A stretch of 60,000 nucleotides of DNA, from contig NC_092577.1 of NCBI RefSeq assembly GCF_037975245.1, positions 25,295,398-25,355,397 on the forward strand, in the 5' to 3' direction. Within the stretch, counting starts at the first letter, position 1; every line of letters starts with the position of its first letter. The notes below the pieces were generated by a model. That model saw only the letters and a list, made by a program, of their open reading frames with translations. It had not been told where the DNA came from and searched no databases. Below, piece by piece: positions 22,625 to 34,800 of this stretch. This stretch comes from Apostichopus japonicus. Its lineage: Eukaryota; Echinodermata; Holothuroidea; Aspidochirotida; Stichopodidae. The position numbers and the translations under genes were made by a program.

Positions 22625-22716
22625 CAAGGCCACATAGATTGTTGGTGTGGATTTCTTGGCTCCTACAAAGTCAACCTTGGCAGCCACATACTTTCCAACT
22701 TCTTGGACAGCAGGAA
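22625..22716 (-). CDS. Candidate internal exon of an unrecognised gene
   Basis: A 92-bp stretch with an acceptor (TTGGGCAG) and an excellent donor (GTGAGTGG). It reads PAVQEVGKYVAAKVDFVGAK, then KSTPTIYVAL, open throughout. It lies just outside the RTE-like LINE, as if that LINE landed in the following intron. The family is not recognised. Another minus-strand exon-like block at 51466-51586 could belong to the same gene, but nothing in sequence links them. Confidence 0.4.
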
Positions 22717-23034
22717 CTGCCCAAAAAAATAATGTATCATACAATTTACTGTGAATATAAAACAGATAGTACAATGTAAGTTTTCATCATGTTAAATACA
22801 TAGATCGGTAATAACCCAAAAATGTATTGGTGTATATTTTCTAAGCAATTTCAAGTGCCATTTGTCAATGTAGACAGCATTTTCACAATTTTCTTCTACA
22901 AGGAGGACAGTAGCAAGAGAAATTTCGTGTGGCAATTTTCCCTCTACCAACAAATTGCAACAGAAGGTTTTTCTTCAGATTTGGTATTGGATATGTGTCT
23001 AAAATGACATATTTAAAGTCTAGAAAAATTTACG

Positions 23035-23330
23035 CAGGCGAAAGGCAAAATTTCAAGATGGCCGCCAAAAATCCAAAATGGCCGATCACAGACTCTCATT
23101 TTAAGATATCTACCCGTCTGGTAAGTGCTCTTTGCCGGTTTTGGACAGTATTTCATTGTTTTCAACAGCGCCAAAGCCAATGGAACACATTTCGAAGCGA
23201 TTGGATGGTACATTCATGTGCAAACATCCAAAATGGCCGCGAAAAATCCAAAATGGCCGAATTTGGCCAGTTTTTCTAGTGCCTTCGTATCTATACAGAT
23301 GTTAAGAATGGCTGCCAACATTTGAGATGA
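23035..23330. repeat. Dispersed AAAATGGCCG-type repeat segment
   Basis: The phrases CAAGATGGCCGCCAAAAATC, CCAAAATGGCCGATCACAG and CCAAAATGGCCGCGAAAAAT followed by CCAAAATGGCCGAATTTGG recur over about 250 bp. They give repeated short open frames on both strands but no credible gene. Confidence 0.5.
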
Positions 23331-23570
23331 CTAATGCCGAATCTCCATTTTGTGGATATCGTTGTTTGAAATGTTGATTTTCATCAGGTTGAGATTTGGG
23401 ATGACCGCCAAATGACTCATTTCCCATGACCCATTATGTCCATGGAAAATTCCATTGCCATAACTACTTGGGAACATTCGGCACATCAGCCACACTTACG
23501 GCATTTAGTTGGTATCCTAACTGTCATTGATCTTTGAATTACATATCATCCATTCGATCTGTGTTCTCCT

Positions 23571-23893
23571 CAGACATGCTTGTGCAGATATCACGGCACT
23601 CTCCACAGTCTGTTGAACAGTTCAGTCCAGCTTGTCGACAGGAGCATCGCATACTGTGGATCCATTTTGCAGTAACATCACACTATTCGTAGAAGTGTTT
23701 TGGATGCAATCTCCATGTTGCATTGCACAGGCAACAATTTACCTTCCACTGCTTTCCATTCGAAGATCTGAGGATCGAGAGTGACTCCTTTCCACACTTG
23801 GACTTGGCGATATACACGGAGGCTGTGGAACTTCGCAGCAGATGACGTAGGAGGCAAGTTCTCTGGTCGAACGCAAGCACTTGTAGCACACAT
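23571..23893 (-). pseudogene. Exon remnant with CXC-like cysteine-rich tail
   Basis: The minus strand reads ENLPPTSSAAKFHSLRVYRQ, VQVWKGVTLDPQIFEWKAVE and GKLLPVQC. After a one-base frame change near 23690 it reads MRCSCRQAGLNCSTDCGEC and RDIC. A KxHSLRVYxQVQxWxG block ahead of a CxC-x6-CSxxCGxC tail is familiar from many invertebrate gene-like repeats, and the tail resembles Tesmin/TSO1-type CXC motifs. The stop and frame change make this copy a pseudogene. The parent gene or transposon was not identified here. Confidence 0.45.
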
Positions 23894-24299
23894 ATGATAT
23901 ATATGATATGCCTATACCGCAAACTTTATCTCTACACAGGGGAAAGTAACGTTGCAAGTAATTGTTATTAAACAACATACTCCGTGTTCATTGAGCACTA
24001 CAGACAATTAACCAATCAAACCACAGGAATTTTGGGAAAGCGTCATTGTCTATTTTTAGCATGAAAATCTCCGTAATGGAGGTTGCTAATTAATCCTGTA
24101 CCTTGCGGTTGATTGTTATGATATATTTATTTTCAAACAAATTCAATGATCTGTGTAGGAGTAGGAGAACTTTTGGTTCTTGTCAGAAGAAGTTGTGGTT
24201 TTTTGAAAAGAAATAATGAAAGATGTTCATTGAAAAATGTGTTTTGTATGTTTTCCGTTGACCTAGTTGTGAGTGTGTACTTCGGGTTTGTTTCTCAAA
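23894..24299. other. No gene seen
   Basis: AT-rich sequence without recognised features. Confidence 0.4.
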
Positions 24300-24650
24300 C
24301 AAAAAGTTTGCGTCCGCCGGACGCAAGGAATTTGAAGATTTGGCGTCCCTGGCAAAAACATTGCGTCCCGCCGGCGCGCGTATTTTTTTTCCCAGGACGA
24401 ACGTGGGCATCGGCCAAACAAATCCCTGGATTCCAAACATGTGACGCTTTTTCCAAAAACATGTTCTGAATCTTTTTTCCTAGTTTTGACCCCAGATTAT
24501 GAACGAAAATCCTTCATTTTCGTAGAAACTTGATCCCTAACCCACTCTCTATACCCTAACTCTGATTTCAAACGAATTTGTAAATTCATGAAAAACCTGA
24601 AACCCACGTTCGTCCTGGGGAAAAAAAATGCGCCGCCGGCGCAGAATCTT
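24300..24650. repeat. Foldback element with GC-rich inverted arms
   Basis: Arms at about 24372-24414 (CCGGCGCGCGTATTTTTTTT, CCCAGGACGAACGTGGGC) and 24601-24645 (CCCACGTTCGTCCTGGGG, AAAAAAAATGCGCCGCCGG) are reverse complements over about 40 bp, with roughly 190 bp between. A near-perfect palindrome, TTGCGTCCGCCGGACGCAAG, lies just outside the left arm (24309-24328). It is probably a small non-autonomous foldback transposon. Its exact ends and target duplication were not identified. Confidence 0.6.
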
Positions 24651-25254
24651 GCGGTCGTAACAATGCTAATTATAGAGCCTTGCAACCAAAAGCTTGTCTG
24701 CATAATGAAAACCACAAACAAGTTATTTCTTGCCTTCTGGCAGATTGTTTTCGCCGGAGAAAAAACAATACCAGGCCTTTCAATGGTAGTTCTCCCGCAA
24801 TTTCAACTAAAGTAAATTGTTTTACACAGAAAATTAGAGTGATTTATGCAGCAAAAACGAAAGGCTAATTTTTTTATTTCTTGTTTCGTGTAAACGGTTA
24901 GCAAATTACTAAACGGTTAACGTTTAACCGTTTAACAGTTACACGCTTACAATTAACTAGTTAGTCGTATATCAAGGACCCAGTGTGGGACTGTAAGCCA
25001 GTGTATTAACGTGGTCCTCAAAATCACTGAAATCGCTTAAGTTTTTCCATAAATCAATCACGTTTTCAGGAGTGCTATGTTATTGAAACCATTTTTATTT
25101 TCAGAAGTAAGCACAAAACAATGCATACACTAGTAGGAGTGGACAGCGCTGGCAGAGTCATTGTGAATGTTTAGACGGGGGCTCCCTGCAACTGTTATGA
25201 CGAAGATCATATTAGGGCGGCGATGTACGTCTGGCCCTTTGAAGTGTTATGAGT
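24651..25254. other. No gene seen
   Basis: Contains repeated AAACGGTTA words (24893-24945: GTAAACGGTTAGC, CTAAACGGTTAACGTTTAAC), a small palindromic cluster. The last ten bases (25245-25254) are a target-site copy for the adjacent LINE fragment. Confidence 0.45.
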
Positions 25255-25770
25255 GCTTTTTACGTGACCCGTCATACGGGATACAAAACGTCACGGCCAA
25301 ACGGCACTACCAAACCATCCCATTCTTACAAACGAACCTCGGGTCAAGCGAGCCAAAAAAAAAATACATACGCTCACCGACCTGCAGAGACAAAACGCCC
25401 AACCCCCCCCCCCCCTGAAATATTAAAAAACTACAAAAGGACGACCAGCACGCAGCGAAACAAAACACCCTTCCCCAGCACACCACCGTCCAAAAAAGGC
25501 AGCCCTAGATAAACGGCGAAAATCGCCTTCGACCTGAAGGCGAATGTCACACTTCACCGCCTCCAGGACTGCCTGCCAACTGGCAAATTTCCCCCTAAAA
25601 ACAACATCACATCTATTCCTCCAAATAAGTTTTTTTACAACAGAACAAACATAAATAATACGCTGCAACACAGCAACGGAACAAACTGGAGGATCTAATC
25701 CATACAAAACAAAACCCTGTCCTACCGACCAGGAACGGTCTCCCGTTAAACGATCGGTCAAGGACTGAAA
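25255..25770 (-). mobile_element. 5'-truncated Tx1-type LINE 3' end with 10-bp target duplication
   Basis: TGTTATGAGT flanks the unit at 25245-25254 and 25771-25780. The minus strand starts inside ORF2 with DRLTGDRSWSVGQGFVLYGL, then VVKKLIWRNRCDVVFRGKF and WQAVLEAVKCDIRLQVEGDF. After the ORF a 3' UTR ends CACGTAAAAAGC. It matches the + strand fragment at 2820-3136 over its 3' half. A 14-base C run lies at about 25396-25409. This gives the C-terminus and true 3' end of the Tx1 family represented upstream. Confidence 0.88.
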
Positions 25771-27071
25771 TGTTATGAGTTATGTATCCTTCTGTGTCGC
25801 TTTCTCGGAAAAGCGGAACTGTTTAAATCAAAGTATAACCATGTGTCTTGCTTTCTTTTCGTCTTTTCAAGTCCAAAGTAACCCCCGGAAATACTTAGAT
25901 ATATTTCACAAATACAGAATATTTTTAGCAAACAAGTTTGGCCACCAACATTGGCAGCTTTTCGATGAGACTTTTTGTGGTCGTAAGAAACTGTGAGAAA
26001 AGAGTTGATTTGTAATTGCTGCCGGTGATAAGACAATGTTTGGCAAGGCAAATGTGGATCCAAATGTTTTCGTGTCTAATTTTGTAATTTGTTTTGGTAA
26101 GAATGCCAACGCTTCTTTTGGCACAAATGGATACAGGGATGCAACCTCATCATGGGGTCAACTGATAGTATCTCTGGGACTTAAGAACAATCTTAAAAAT
26201 CGCAGGTGTGCCTACTTTTCCATGAAGAAAAACTATTTTGGTGTTAAAGACACATTCGATGTGTTTTTTTACAAAGGATTATTCGAGTAAATTTCTATTT
26301 GTAATGTTTTATTCTGCAATTTCTATCTATTTGTAATAGTCCCGACTCACAAAGAGGAAACGGGGCACTTGCCTTCATGCCCCTCAAATATCCAGTAGAA
26401 ATAATTTCCCTCAGAAAGAAGCCCTTCACTAAGGAAATCCTTTCACCTCTTTATTATCAGTCCCAGGCCCGCTAGCAAAAAAACAAGATGAACCATGGGG
26501 GTGGGGGTGGGGGGAATCACAAAAGTGTAATGAGCTGGACCAGTGGACGTTGTGTTAGTTTTCTGCCCTCTGTACATGGAAGTTCAACCAAACATTACTT
26601 CCATATACAGTTACGCCAGCCAATGCGAAAGTACATGCTATTACCAACTATATAAAAAGCAGCTCTTTGCGTACTTTTCATATGATTTTCTCAACCTCAC
26701 TAACTCCACGATGCCATAACGACCTACATAGCTAGCTTATGTATTCAAATCATAATTCAAATATGGCAAAAAAGTCCACAAAATTACAACTTTCAACGTT
26801 GTTTTTTTCGAAGATATTTTCCGCTAGGATCGCAATAAACCCCGCCCTATGTGATTAAACTCTGAACGTGATTGACCAGTACGTAATAGAACAACATGGT
26901 ATATTTGTATACATTGTCTATGACAGTGAATCATATGCATGGAACCAACGCAACTTTTTGAATCTGTTTTTAGCAACGGCTCATAACTAAACATGTTAGC
27001 TATGTACTGGTTGATTAAATTCAAATAAGTGGATTGGGGGAACTGTAGGAAGTTGTCGGCAGACACAAATG
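25771..27071. other. No gene seen
   Basis: Small open frames, for example at 26036-26290, lack splice signals and family features. Runs GGGGGTGGGGGTGGGGG lie near 26500. Confidence 0.4.
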
Positions 27072-27510
27072 CAGGGATGAGACTGAGCCGGGGAAAAAAA
27101 TCTGAAATTTATTGATCGCCGTCCTGGGGGAGGGGGTGTCCCCCTCCCCATTAGAATTTTTTTGTCAGGTAAGGAGGGCTTAAATGCAAAATGGTGGACT
27201 CTAGATGGAATCTATCACATCACGTAACTCGCCAAAAAATTGTGGAATTTCTGCTTGTATAATTTATCCATTAGCTTTTTTGAACCAAAAAAAGGCTTTT
27301 TTGCTTGCTTTGTGCTGCTTGATTCCACCACTGGTCAAATTCGGTGTTCCTTCCCTTCACAGTCCAGCATGTTCGGGGCCAAAAAAAAATAAATAAAAAT
27401 AATACCAGAAAATAAAAAAATAATAAAAAACGCGAATTACGAGAAAAAACGCGAAAATGACCCAGAAAATAATCTGAAATCCGCGTTTCCGCGGAAGAGT
27501 CTCATGCCTG
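27072..27510. mobile_element. Non-autonomous hAT-like MITE
   Basis: The ends are CAGGGATGAGACT and AGTCTCATGCCTG, inverted repeats matching at 12 of 13 positions and starting with the CAGG typical of hAT elements. CAAATG flanks both sides (27066-27071 and 27511-27516); a full 8-bp duplication is not preserved. Inside, AAATCTGAAATTT near the left and AATCTGAAATCCGCG near the right extend the symmetry. There is no coding capacity, so it would rely on a transposase from elsewhere. Confidence 0.7.
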
Positions 27511-28865
27511 CAAATGCAGATAGCTGCTTTAAATATGATAAGGATTTCTTCACGTTGTGTTTAAAAAGGCAACTGGCAAGCACGTTTTATTAATTCTTTA
27601 GGGGTAACCAAGGGGTGAACCAAACTTCCTAAAAGATCATAGCAATCCATTCTAAATTCTAATTTATCAAAACGTGTGACAGTTTCTTGAAAGATGATAC
27701 AATGTTTTCTGTTTCCTGAGTTATTCCCCAACCCTTTCTTTCCCCACTCCGAGAGTCACAAACCCTAAACAAATTAAAGCCACAACTGATCTTCAAAGAA
27801 GATTTCTCAAAAACTTTCTCTGAACTAGACTCCTCTAACCGTAATCTCTATCACTTGATTGGCTGATGCTCACTCTGAGTTAACCAGCAGGGGTGACGCA
27901 ATCTGTCCTCGAAATGCCACTACTTCAAGAAGGCAGACTCGCTGGTCGCTAGATTTATGTGTCAAAAAGAAATTTCTGGGGAAACATTACAGCAAGAAGT
28001 TTCGATGGTCATACACTAGTTTAATCGGATGAGTAATGACTGTAAAGAAATGCATAACGTGCTTCTCAAACTTGTCAAAAAGAATTAATGCGATGATATG
28101 GATAGCCACCTGTTTGTTACTGGGCTACTCATTTAACTGTACCATTTGTGCGATACAATGAACTCATATGACACTAAACTAGATCACATAAAAGGGGGCT
28201 AAAGTAGATCATATAAAAAGAGGCTTGGTCGAGTTGACATTAAAATGTGACTGTGATATTATAACATAACAGTTTAGCCTCCCACTTTGCTTTACTTTGG
28301 CTAGGTACTTTATTTATTGCTTGCTATCAAAGGGGATAAATAATTACTCATCATTACCGATTCCCCACCTACCCACTTCATACACGCCAAGGTTTTGTGT
28401 AATTTGTTTATGGTCATTATACACTGGAAGTTACTCTTTAAATTAGTTCGTAGATAACATCTTAGCTGCTTGTGGTTTATTATGTTACTTCTTTTTTTTT
28501 ATATATGCATATGATTATTTTTGTTCATATTATTTGATGATGGCAATCTGTATCTGGTTATGTGGTTGAGTCACAGCTAACGTACTCTCCCACACATTCA
28601 GAATGTAACTTTTATTTGTACATAGTAAAAATAAACAAGACTTGTTGATTTGTCAATTGAACCTTTGTCAACATGTTGATAAAAGTTCATTTAAGTTAAT
28701 TTGTGTAGGTACGTTACACACTTATTTAATATTGAATTACGATAGTGATGAAATTGCATGCAAACGTTGCAAGGTTTGCTACAGTTATCCGTACAGTAAA
28801 TTAGGATATAGGCCTACTGTTCTCTTAAAGCTCTCCTGAGCATGTACGGACTCCTTTGTTTTACA
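27511..28865. other. No gene seen
   Basis: AT-rich sequence with a short duplication (AAACTAGATCACATAAAAGG and AAAGTAGATCATATAAAAAG, about 28175-28220). No exon was recognised. Confidence 0.4.
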
Positions 28866-28937
28866 GACACAATGACACAAGCGGTGATTCTGAAGTAATA
28901 AGTGAAGCCCAAAATGGAAGTTTCAATTCCACTTTGA
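28866..28937 (+). CDS. Candidate second exon of the MULE-type gene
   Basis: A 72-bp stretch after a strong acceptor (TTTGTTTTACAG) and before a donor (TTTGAG then GTACAA). Read in the phase left by the exon at 7755-7953, it gives RHNDTSGDSEVISEAQNG, then SFNSTL, and it ends in phase 2. The exon at 42779 starts in the matching phase and carries a similar phrase (DGIDSEV against SGDSEVI), suggesting an old exon duplication. Only about 245 bp separates its end from the left end of the 12-kb Kolobok transposon, which would then lie in the next intron. Confidence 0.4.
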
Positions 28938-29180
28938 GGTACAATTTTAAATTTCAATTACAATTTAAAATTGTAAGTTATTATTTTCTTATTTAAAAAA
29001 AAAAAAGGGAAAAATCATATGAATTTTTGTATGGCTCAAACTGCTCCTATATATTTTAATCATTTTTTCCCCCTAAATGTTGTGTGCGTTGTGAGATTGT
29101 AACAAAATGTAATACCTTTGCATGCGCACACCACAGACTTTGTGTACGAGCGACGCAAAACGTCAATGCTCACGAGGTAT

Positions 29181-29184
29181 TTAA
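29181..29184. repeat. Left TTAA target duplication of the Kolobok-type element
   Basis: TTAA immediately precedes the left terminal repeat. Its partner is at 41202-41205. Confidence 0.88.
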
Positions 29185-29203
29185 AGGTTTATGGACAGGT
29201 AGC
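29185..29203. repeat. Left terminal inverted repeat of the Kolobok-type element
   Basis: AGGTTTATGGACAGGTAGC, perfectly inverted at 41183-41201. Homology between the ends falls off right after it. Confidence 0.9.
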
Positions 29204-29353
29204 TACAACTTTACTCTATTCAATAGCAAATTACATCTACTTTTCACATATGCCATCAAATCCTTGAAATTCGATTTCAAAAAGTGAAAAAATCGGGAAA
29301 TTGAGCTTCACAAACGTAAGAATCGATAAACACCTCATAACGTATTAATTTTT

Positions 29354-29371
29354 TGTGACGTAGAATCGAGA
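29354..29371 (+). promoter_or_regulatory. Left subterminal 18-bp motif upstream of the P2X7-domain gene
   Basis: TGTGACGTAGAATCGAGA lies 169 bp inside the left end and 75 bp before the ATG at 29446. It recurs perfectly inverted at 41004-41021, 180 bp inside the right end. TGACGT is the core of CREB/ATF-type sites. It may be a shared promoter element, a transposase-binding site, or both. Confidence 0.6.
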
Positions 29372-29445
29372 TGCGCAGACCGTATGTTAAATGTAAAGTT
29401 CTGCGCACTATCTTTTAACGTTGATTTCGCTTGGTAACCTCGAAA

Positions 29446-31826
29446 ATGGAAGCTTCAAAACAACCCCAAATTTCCAGTCCAGAGGTTTCGGACGACGAAA
29501 CGGGGACAGCAAGTGAGGAAGAAGGCTCTTTGGAATACGAAATTCCGAACCAAGAGGAAATTAGGCCCTATCAATTTGAGCCAGAAGCCGATGAAAGTGA
29601 CAGCACCACAGACTCGGAAGGTGAACCTGACAGCCATGAAAATCCACGGCGTCTGTTGAATACTGACTGGTGAGAATATACTTCAATTTCTATTCTTCTT
29701 TGACGTCCTCGAACTTTTTGTCTCCAAAATGAACTAAAATATACTTCCCCATACTTAAATATTTCTCTTATTAATGGTAAAAAACTTCCTGATGACGAAT
29801 TTTTGGCATTGAAAATTGTATCTGAGATTAACCGCAACTTAATCGTACACTACTTGGGCCTGTTAGTGAATCCGCGAAAAATCAGTGTTTGCGTCAGTGT
29901 AGGGGCAAGGCTAAAAGGCCTATTACGAGTTGTCATACAGAAATAAGAGTTATGTTTATTTCGGTATAAGCGGATTGTAATACTTGTCAAAATACAAATC
30001 AAAACAATGTTCAACACGGGTTCAGGTGAAAAATTGCCTACCATTACCAATAGTTGGGAAACCAGAAATTTTAGCCCAACATGAAAACAACCTTGATAAG
30101 GCCAGAAAATTTGCACAGTGGGAGTAGTACTAGATTCAAGTGTCCATTCAAGTCTTATCATACTCTCTGGGGCAAGAAAGTTTGGTTCAAAAGTCAAGTT
30201 TCACTATTTTTAAGCATGCATATTTAATACGCACATCAATAATATAGTTTTTTATGTGTGTATACCCAAAAAACACAGGATGCCATTGAGAACGCCAAGG
30301 GACTTTAAAAATGATGTTCCAATTCCAGTTGTTTGCAAGTATGAAAGTCAAATTTAATAAAAAATTTCATGTAATGGTTTGAAACAACATATCCATCATT
30401 TTTCAAACTTTTTTAAGCCATTCATTCAATTATAATATTGATAATGATAGATTTAAGTTAATGCTTTTTACCCTTGCATGAGACAAATGCAGTTGTACTC
30501 ATGCAGAGGTCTTATATAAGCCAATCAGAGAAGATTGACTATGAAATAGCAACAAATATCGTGCCAGTGACAGCAAAATATTCACTGACATTTGATAATC
30601 AAAATGGGCAAATAATCTCCATTCTTTATTGGTTCTATACTGAAACCTTGAATGAATTAGAAACCATACCTAGACCTATTTACTATATTATATCATTGTC
30701 TTTCTTTCAAGGTGTAAGTGTGGCAACTGCGCTGTGATGCCATCAGCAAGGGAATGTCGCTGCTGCCATGAAGCTTCAGCAGTTATGGAAAAGAATGCAG
30801 AAGGAGAAGGCAACAGTGTTTGCATTACAGAGCACCAAGGGTTTCAACCCGTCTGTTTGGATCCGTGGGTGCTGCAGACAGCCTCATACCAATACAGTCA
30901 GCATTACGGGGGAAATGCTCGGGAAGGAGGCGTAAATGAGTAAGTACATAACTAAGGCTTATTGTGTATGCAGCTTCTTCTGTGAATGGAATGCTAAATT
31001 TATTCAAATTTCCTCCAAGTTCCCCTTAAATGCATTTGTTAAGAAAGTTCCACAGTGAGGAGTTTGACCTACTTTATAAATTACAAACTAATTATTATGC
31101 AAACATGTAGTGCTTTATTGGTTCTCAGTGCCAAATAAATCATTTAAACAATTTTAAGTTTGACATTTGTACAAGTGTACACAATTAAAATTACCAGCCT
31201 CTGAATTGAATTTGTTCTTACTCTGTCATACCAAGGATTTACTGTACAGTTAGCAGTTGTTCTTACCTGCTGCTCTAACACTTCATTTAATCTAATTTGT
31301 TTGATATTATTTTTATCCATTTGTGGAAAAAAAATACAATTAAACATTTTTGTTATTTTCAACCACCTGTAAGTAGTTTCACAAGTACTGTAAAAAATAA
31401 CTATTTGCTACGTTAAGTCCTTTTCCCCGATTCAGTTTTAAAAAAAAGGTTATTTTGTTTCAGCCTTTGTTTTCTGATTGAATAAGTTTAAGTATTTCCA
31501 TGTATACCCCATGTGAGTTATTGTATTTGGTAAGTACTGTAATGTAGGTTTAAGTTCCTTTGCAATCCTTTGTTGCTGATAAGGTGAGGAAATAGTTGTT
31601 ATAAATATTAAAAAAGTTGTCAATATCTGTTAGTTACTTATTAAAATGAATTTGTTTTTTTGTTCACAGGAAGTTCAGACACCTGGCCTATCGGCAATTT
31701 GTGCGCTGGTGCTACAAGTATCTTGGCAGAGATGTTCGGGTGGTCATCCCATCTTGCGTGGTGACCAAGATCAGAGAGACGTATCCCTCAGAAGTGTATA
31801 CAGGGTTTCTACTTCCACAATTATGA
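29446..31826 (+). CDS. P2X7 C-terminal (ballast/zinc-cysteine) domain protein, accessory gene of the transposon
   Basis: Three exons join in perfect phase: 29446-29669, 30712-30939 and 31670-31826, with donors GTGAGA and GTAAGT and acceptors TTTCAAG and TTCACAG. They give 202 aa. Residues 1-74 are acidic, Ser/Glu-rich and likely disordered. From residue 75 the text matches the P2X7 receptor intracellular domain (Pfam P2RX7_C type): WCKCGNCAVMP, ECRCCHEA, then RHLAYRQFVRWCYKYLG, VRVVIPSCVV, KIRETYPS and YTGF. Vertebrate P2X7 binds zinc and guanine nucleotide through this domain. There are no transmembrane segments or ATP-binding ectodomain here, so it is not a channel. It starts just inside the transposon's left end, so it is probably a transposition accessory or regulatory protein; that role is inferred. 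All signals look intact. Confidence 0.88.
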
Positions 31827-34800
31827 CATGCTCAGAAACAGACTCTTTAGTAGAATCACATTCCTTTTTTATAAAGCGACTTTTTGCTTAGAATCAGACA
31901 TCTGTCAAACATTCCTTCAAACAAAATTGCCTACTGAAAATATTAAAAGACAACAATTTGAAGATTGCAAGTCTTTTTTTGTTGTTTCATATTCAATGCT
32001 GATGCATAATGATTCTGAGCATTGTAAATGGTGTATATATGTTGTCTATGCGTTTCATGAAATTTTGTTGTTTATTTAATCGTGTACAAAAAAGCTCTGA
32101 TAGATTAACATGGAAGTTCAAAATCAAGTAATGTAAGGCCAGAAAAAAATGGTCTCGGGTAAGACCAAAGTACCAGAATTGACAGGCCATGTGGCGGTGC
32201 AGCAATAGAGAGTTGTTGTAGCTTCCACGGAAAATTTGAAGCAAAAAGGATTGACATGCATGATATAAATTGACGCTGGTGCTAACCAGAGACACACAAG
32301 TTTGTTTGGCCTAATTCTTATTATTTAACATTTCATCTATAAATTTGTTCCTTTTATTTGGTTCTTGATTTTATTTCAGACAAGGCATATATTTGTATTC
32401 ATACAGTACAGACATTTGCTGATAATCACCAAATGCTGAGATACTTGAAAATTTAGATTTATTTTTTATATAACCTTCCATTTTCAAGTTTGCTTTGCTT
32501 AAGCCATGTATGTACCATAGAGTCCATAAATTTTTAATTATTATTTATTAGGCCAAAAAAAAATAATATTCGGACTCTGGTCAGACCACAGGTCTAAAAT
32601 CGACGCAGCTTTTTTATTATTTTTTTGGATTCATGCCAAAATTTGAGGCGCTGTAGTTGTTACAACAAAACAATTAAAGATAAAAAGCATTGACACGCAA
32701 AAATGCATCGACCAAAATGGACACGAGTGCTAACCAGAGATGGACTATTTTTTTTTTTGGGGGGGGGGGGAGAGGGGGCTTTATTTGTTCTCTTTATTTT
32801 TATGTACCATCTATTTTAATATACACCTCCTTACAGAAAGTTTTAAATCTTTGTTATACTTGTTATATCTTTGTTATATCTTTAAATCTTTGTTTTTGTT
32901 AAATCTTTAAATCTTTGTTATATCTTTAAATCTTTGTTATACTTATCCTCTTTTTATGTATGAATATTTATCAGAAATACAAGTCATTATCTGACAAAGA
33001 AAACCTACTCTGCTCTCAGCATCTATCTTATATTACTTTTGCAATTACTTTTTGTAATTTCTTGGAAATGTGGAAGGTCTATGGACATGTAGCGTTTTTT
33101 TGCATTGGTGAAAGGAGTTTAAAATATAAGCAGATAGATTTTTGAAATTTGAAAATAACAATTATAGTTTAGTTTTGGAGTAAGGGCTTATAAGTTTTAA
33201 TTTGTAATGTATAAATAGGACAGAATCTCAAATGTCTTTGTAATTTTTCAGGTTTTTCCCTAATATTTGCTGAAAATAATGAAGTTCTATTCCACATAGA
33301 AGGAAGACTCATTACACCCTTTGTAGATTCATAAAGAATGGTGGTACGTGTTAATTCCAAATACTATCAAATGGTTGCTTTTCAATTGGTTTTATATAAT
33401 TTCTTGTTTTTTGTGTGGATTTTAATTAGATTTCAAAACAAATTAAGAGAAATTGTATCTTCTTGTCAATATACCTTTCATCTTCTCGAATTGCAGTGTT
33501 CAACAAAATTAGTTATTAGGTTTCAAGCAGGGAAAGGATAAAAATTTTCATTACTATTTCAAAAAGTTGGCAAGTTGTCAATTTTGTAATGGTTAACTAA
33601 TTAAATTGGCAACTGTTAAATATAAGGGGGGGGGGGGTGATAAATCAACCTACAAAAAAAGGAAATTACTACTTTGGAACATTCAAGTTTATGGGAATAC
33701 AGTGTAACAGAAAGTCCTGGGTTCAATTCTCTTGCTAATCCACTGTGTTGTGTCCTTATGTAAAGTTGCAATGCACTTAATATTGCTCGTCCTCAGCTCC
33801 ACTCTGTCTGTGAAATTTAGTACTATCATTGCTGGGGATGTATTCATGTCCCGTCTAGAGGAGTGTCTTCTAGCCATATAGACCTATAATGGTTTGGATG
33901 GATTCCACTTGCAATAGTGGTCTTGTTAACTTAAATTTGTCTTAAAAATGTTCAAACCAGTGAGAAGACATAAAATGGTATTTTTGTCAGTTTCCTAAAC
34001 AAACATTGTCCCTTGTGACCCAGCAACTCCCTGACCTGGTACGAAACAAAGATGCCACTAGGCTTTTCAGACCTGTGTTAGCATTTAAGGGGTATATCAC
34101 AGAGGTGGTTGGTAAAAACTTCCCCTACCCCTCCACTTAGCAAAGTAGATATGTGTGGTGCACTAAAAGAACTACAGTGGTTCGAGTCTAAATATTCAAG
34201 ATGAACTGGGTTCAATTCATTGCAAAAATCTTGGGGTTGCTTTCTTGAAAAAGAAATTTATTCCACTTGGTTCAGTCTACTCTGTTGCAAGTGATTATCC
34301 AGAAAATCTGGCAAATTAACCTGGGATAAATTTGTGCCCCATTCAAGGAAAGTCAGTGTGACTTGCCTGCACAAAAGAAACCAGGGTCCTGGGGACGAAA
34401 GGCAATTTTCTGAGAGTTACTTGATTACAGGACTCCAAATATGGTTTAGTGTACTAGCTCTTGGACAAATTGTTTTCTGCATGCTTCCTCAAGCCCTTGT
34501 TATGTTTTCCTAGAGGTGATACATAGGGGAGTTACATTTCATTGCAAACATCCAGACTTTTCAACGAAAATAAGATTCAATGATGGTAGGTCTCCAGCTA
34601 GAGTTTTACAACTTAATGCCAGTCTATTATGATGTTGAACTTCAAAAACTGAAAAGAAATACTTGTACATTTTAACACAATTACTTTATTGTGTGCTTAA
34701 CTACTTCAACTGCAAAAAATAAAAGCTTCAGATACTTGCCATTTTGGTTTTGTGATGTATCTTTGAGTAAGGTATTAAAATATATCTCAGACTGCTACCA

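Noticed and set aside
29446-31826. A P2X ATP-gated channel gene
   Set aside because: Only the cytoplasmic tail domain is present. There is no ectodomain, no transmembrane segment, and the first exon is a complete acidic start exon.
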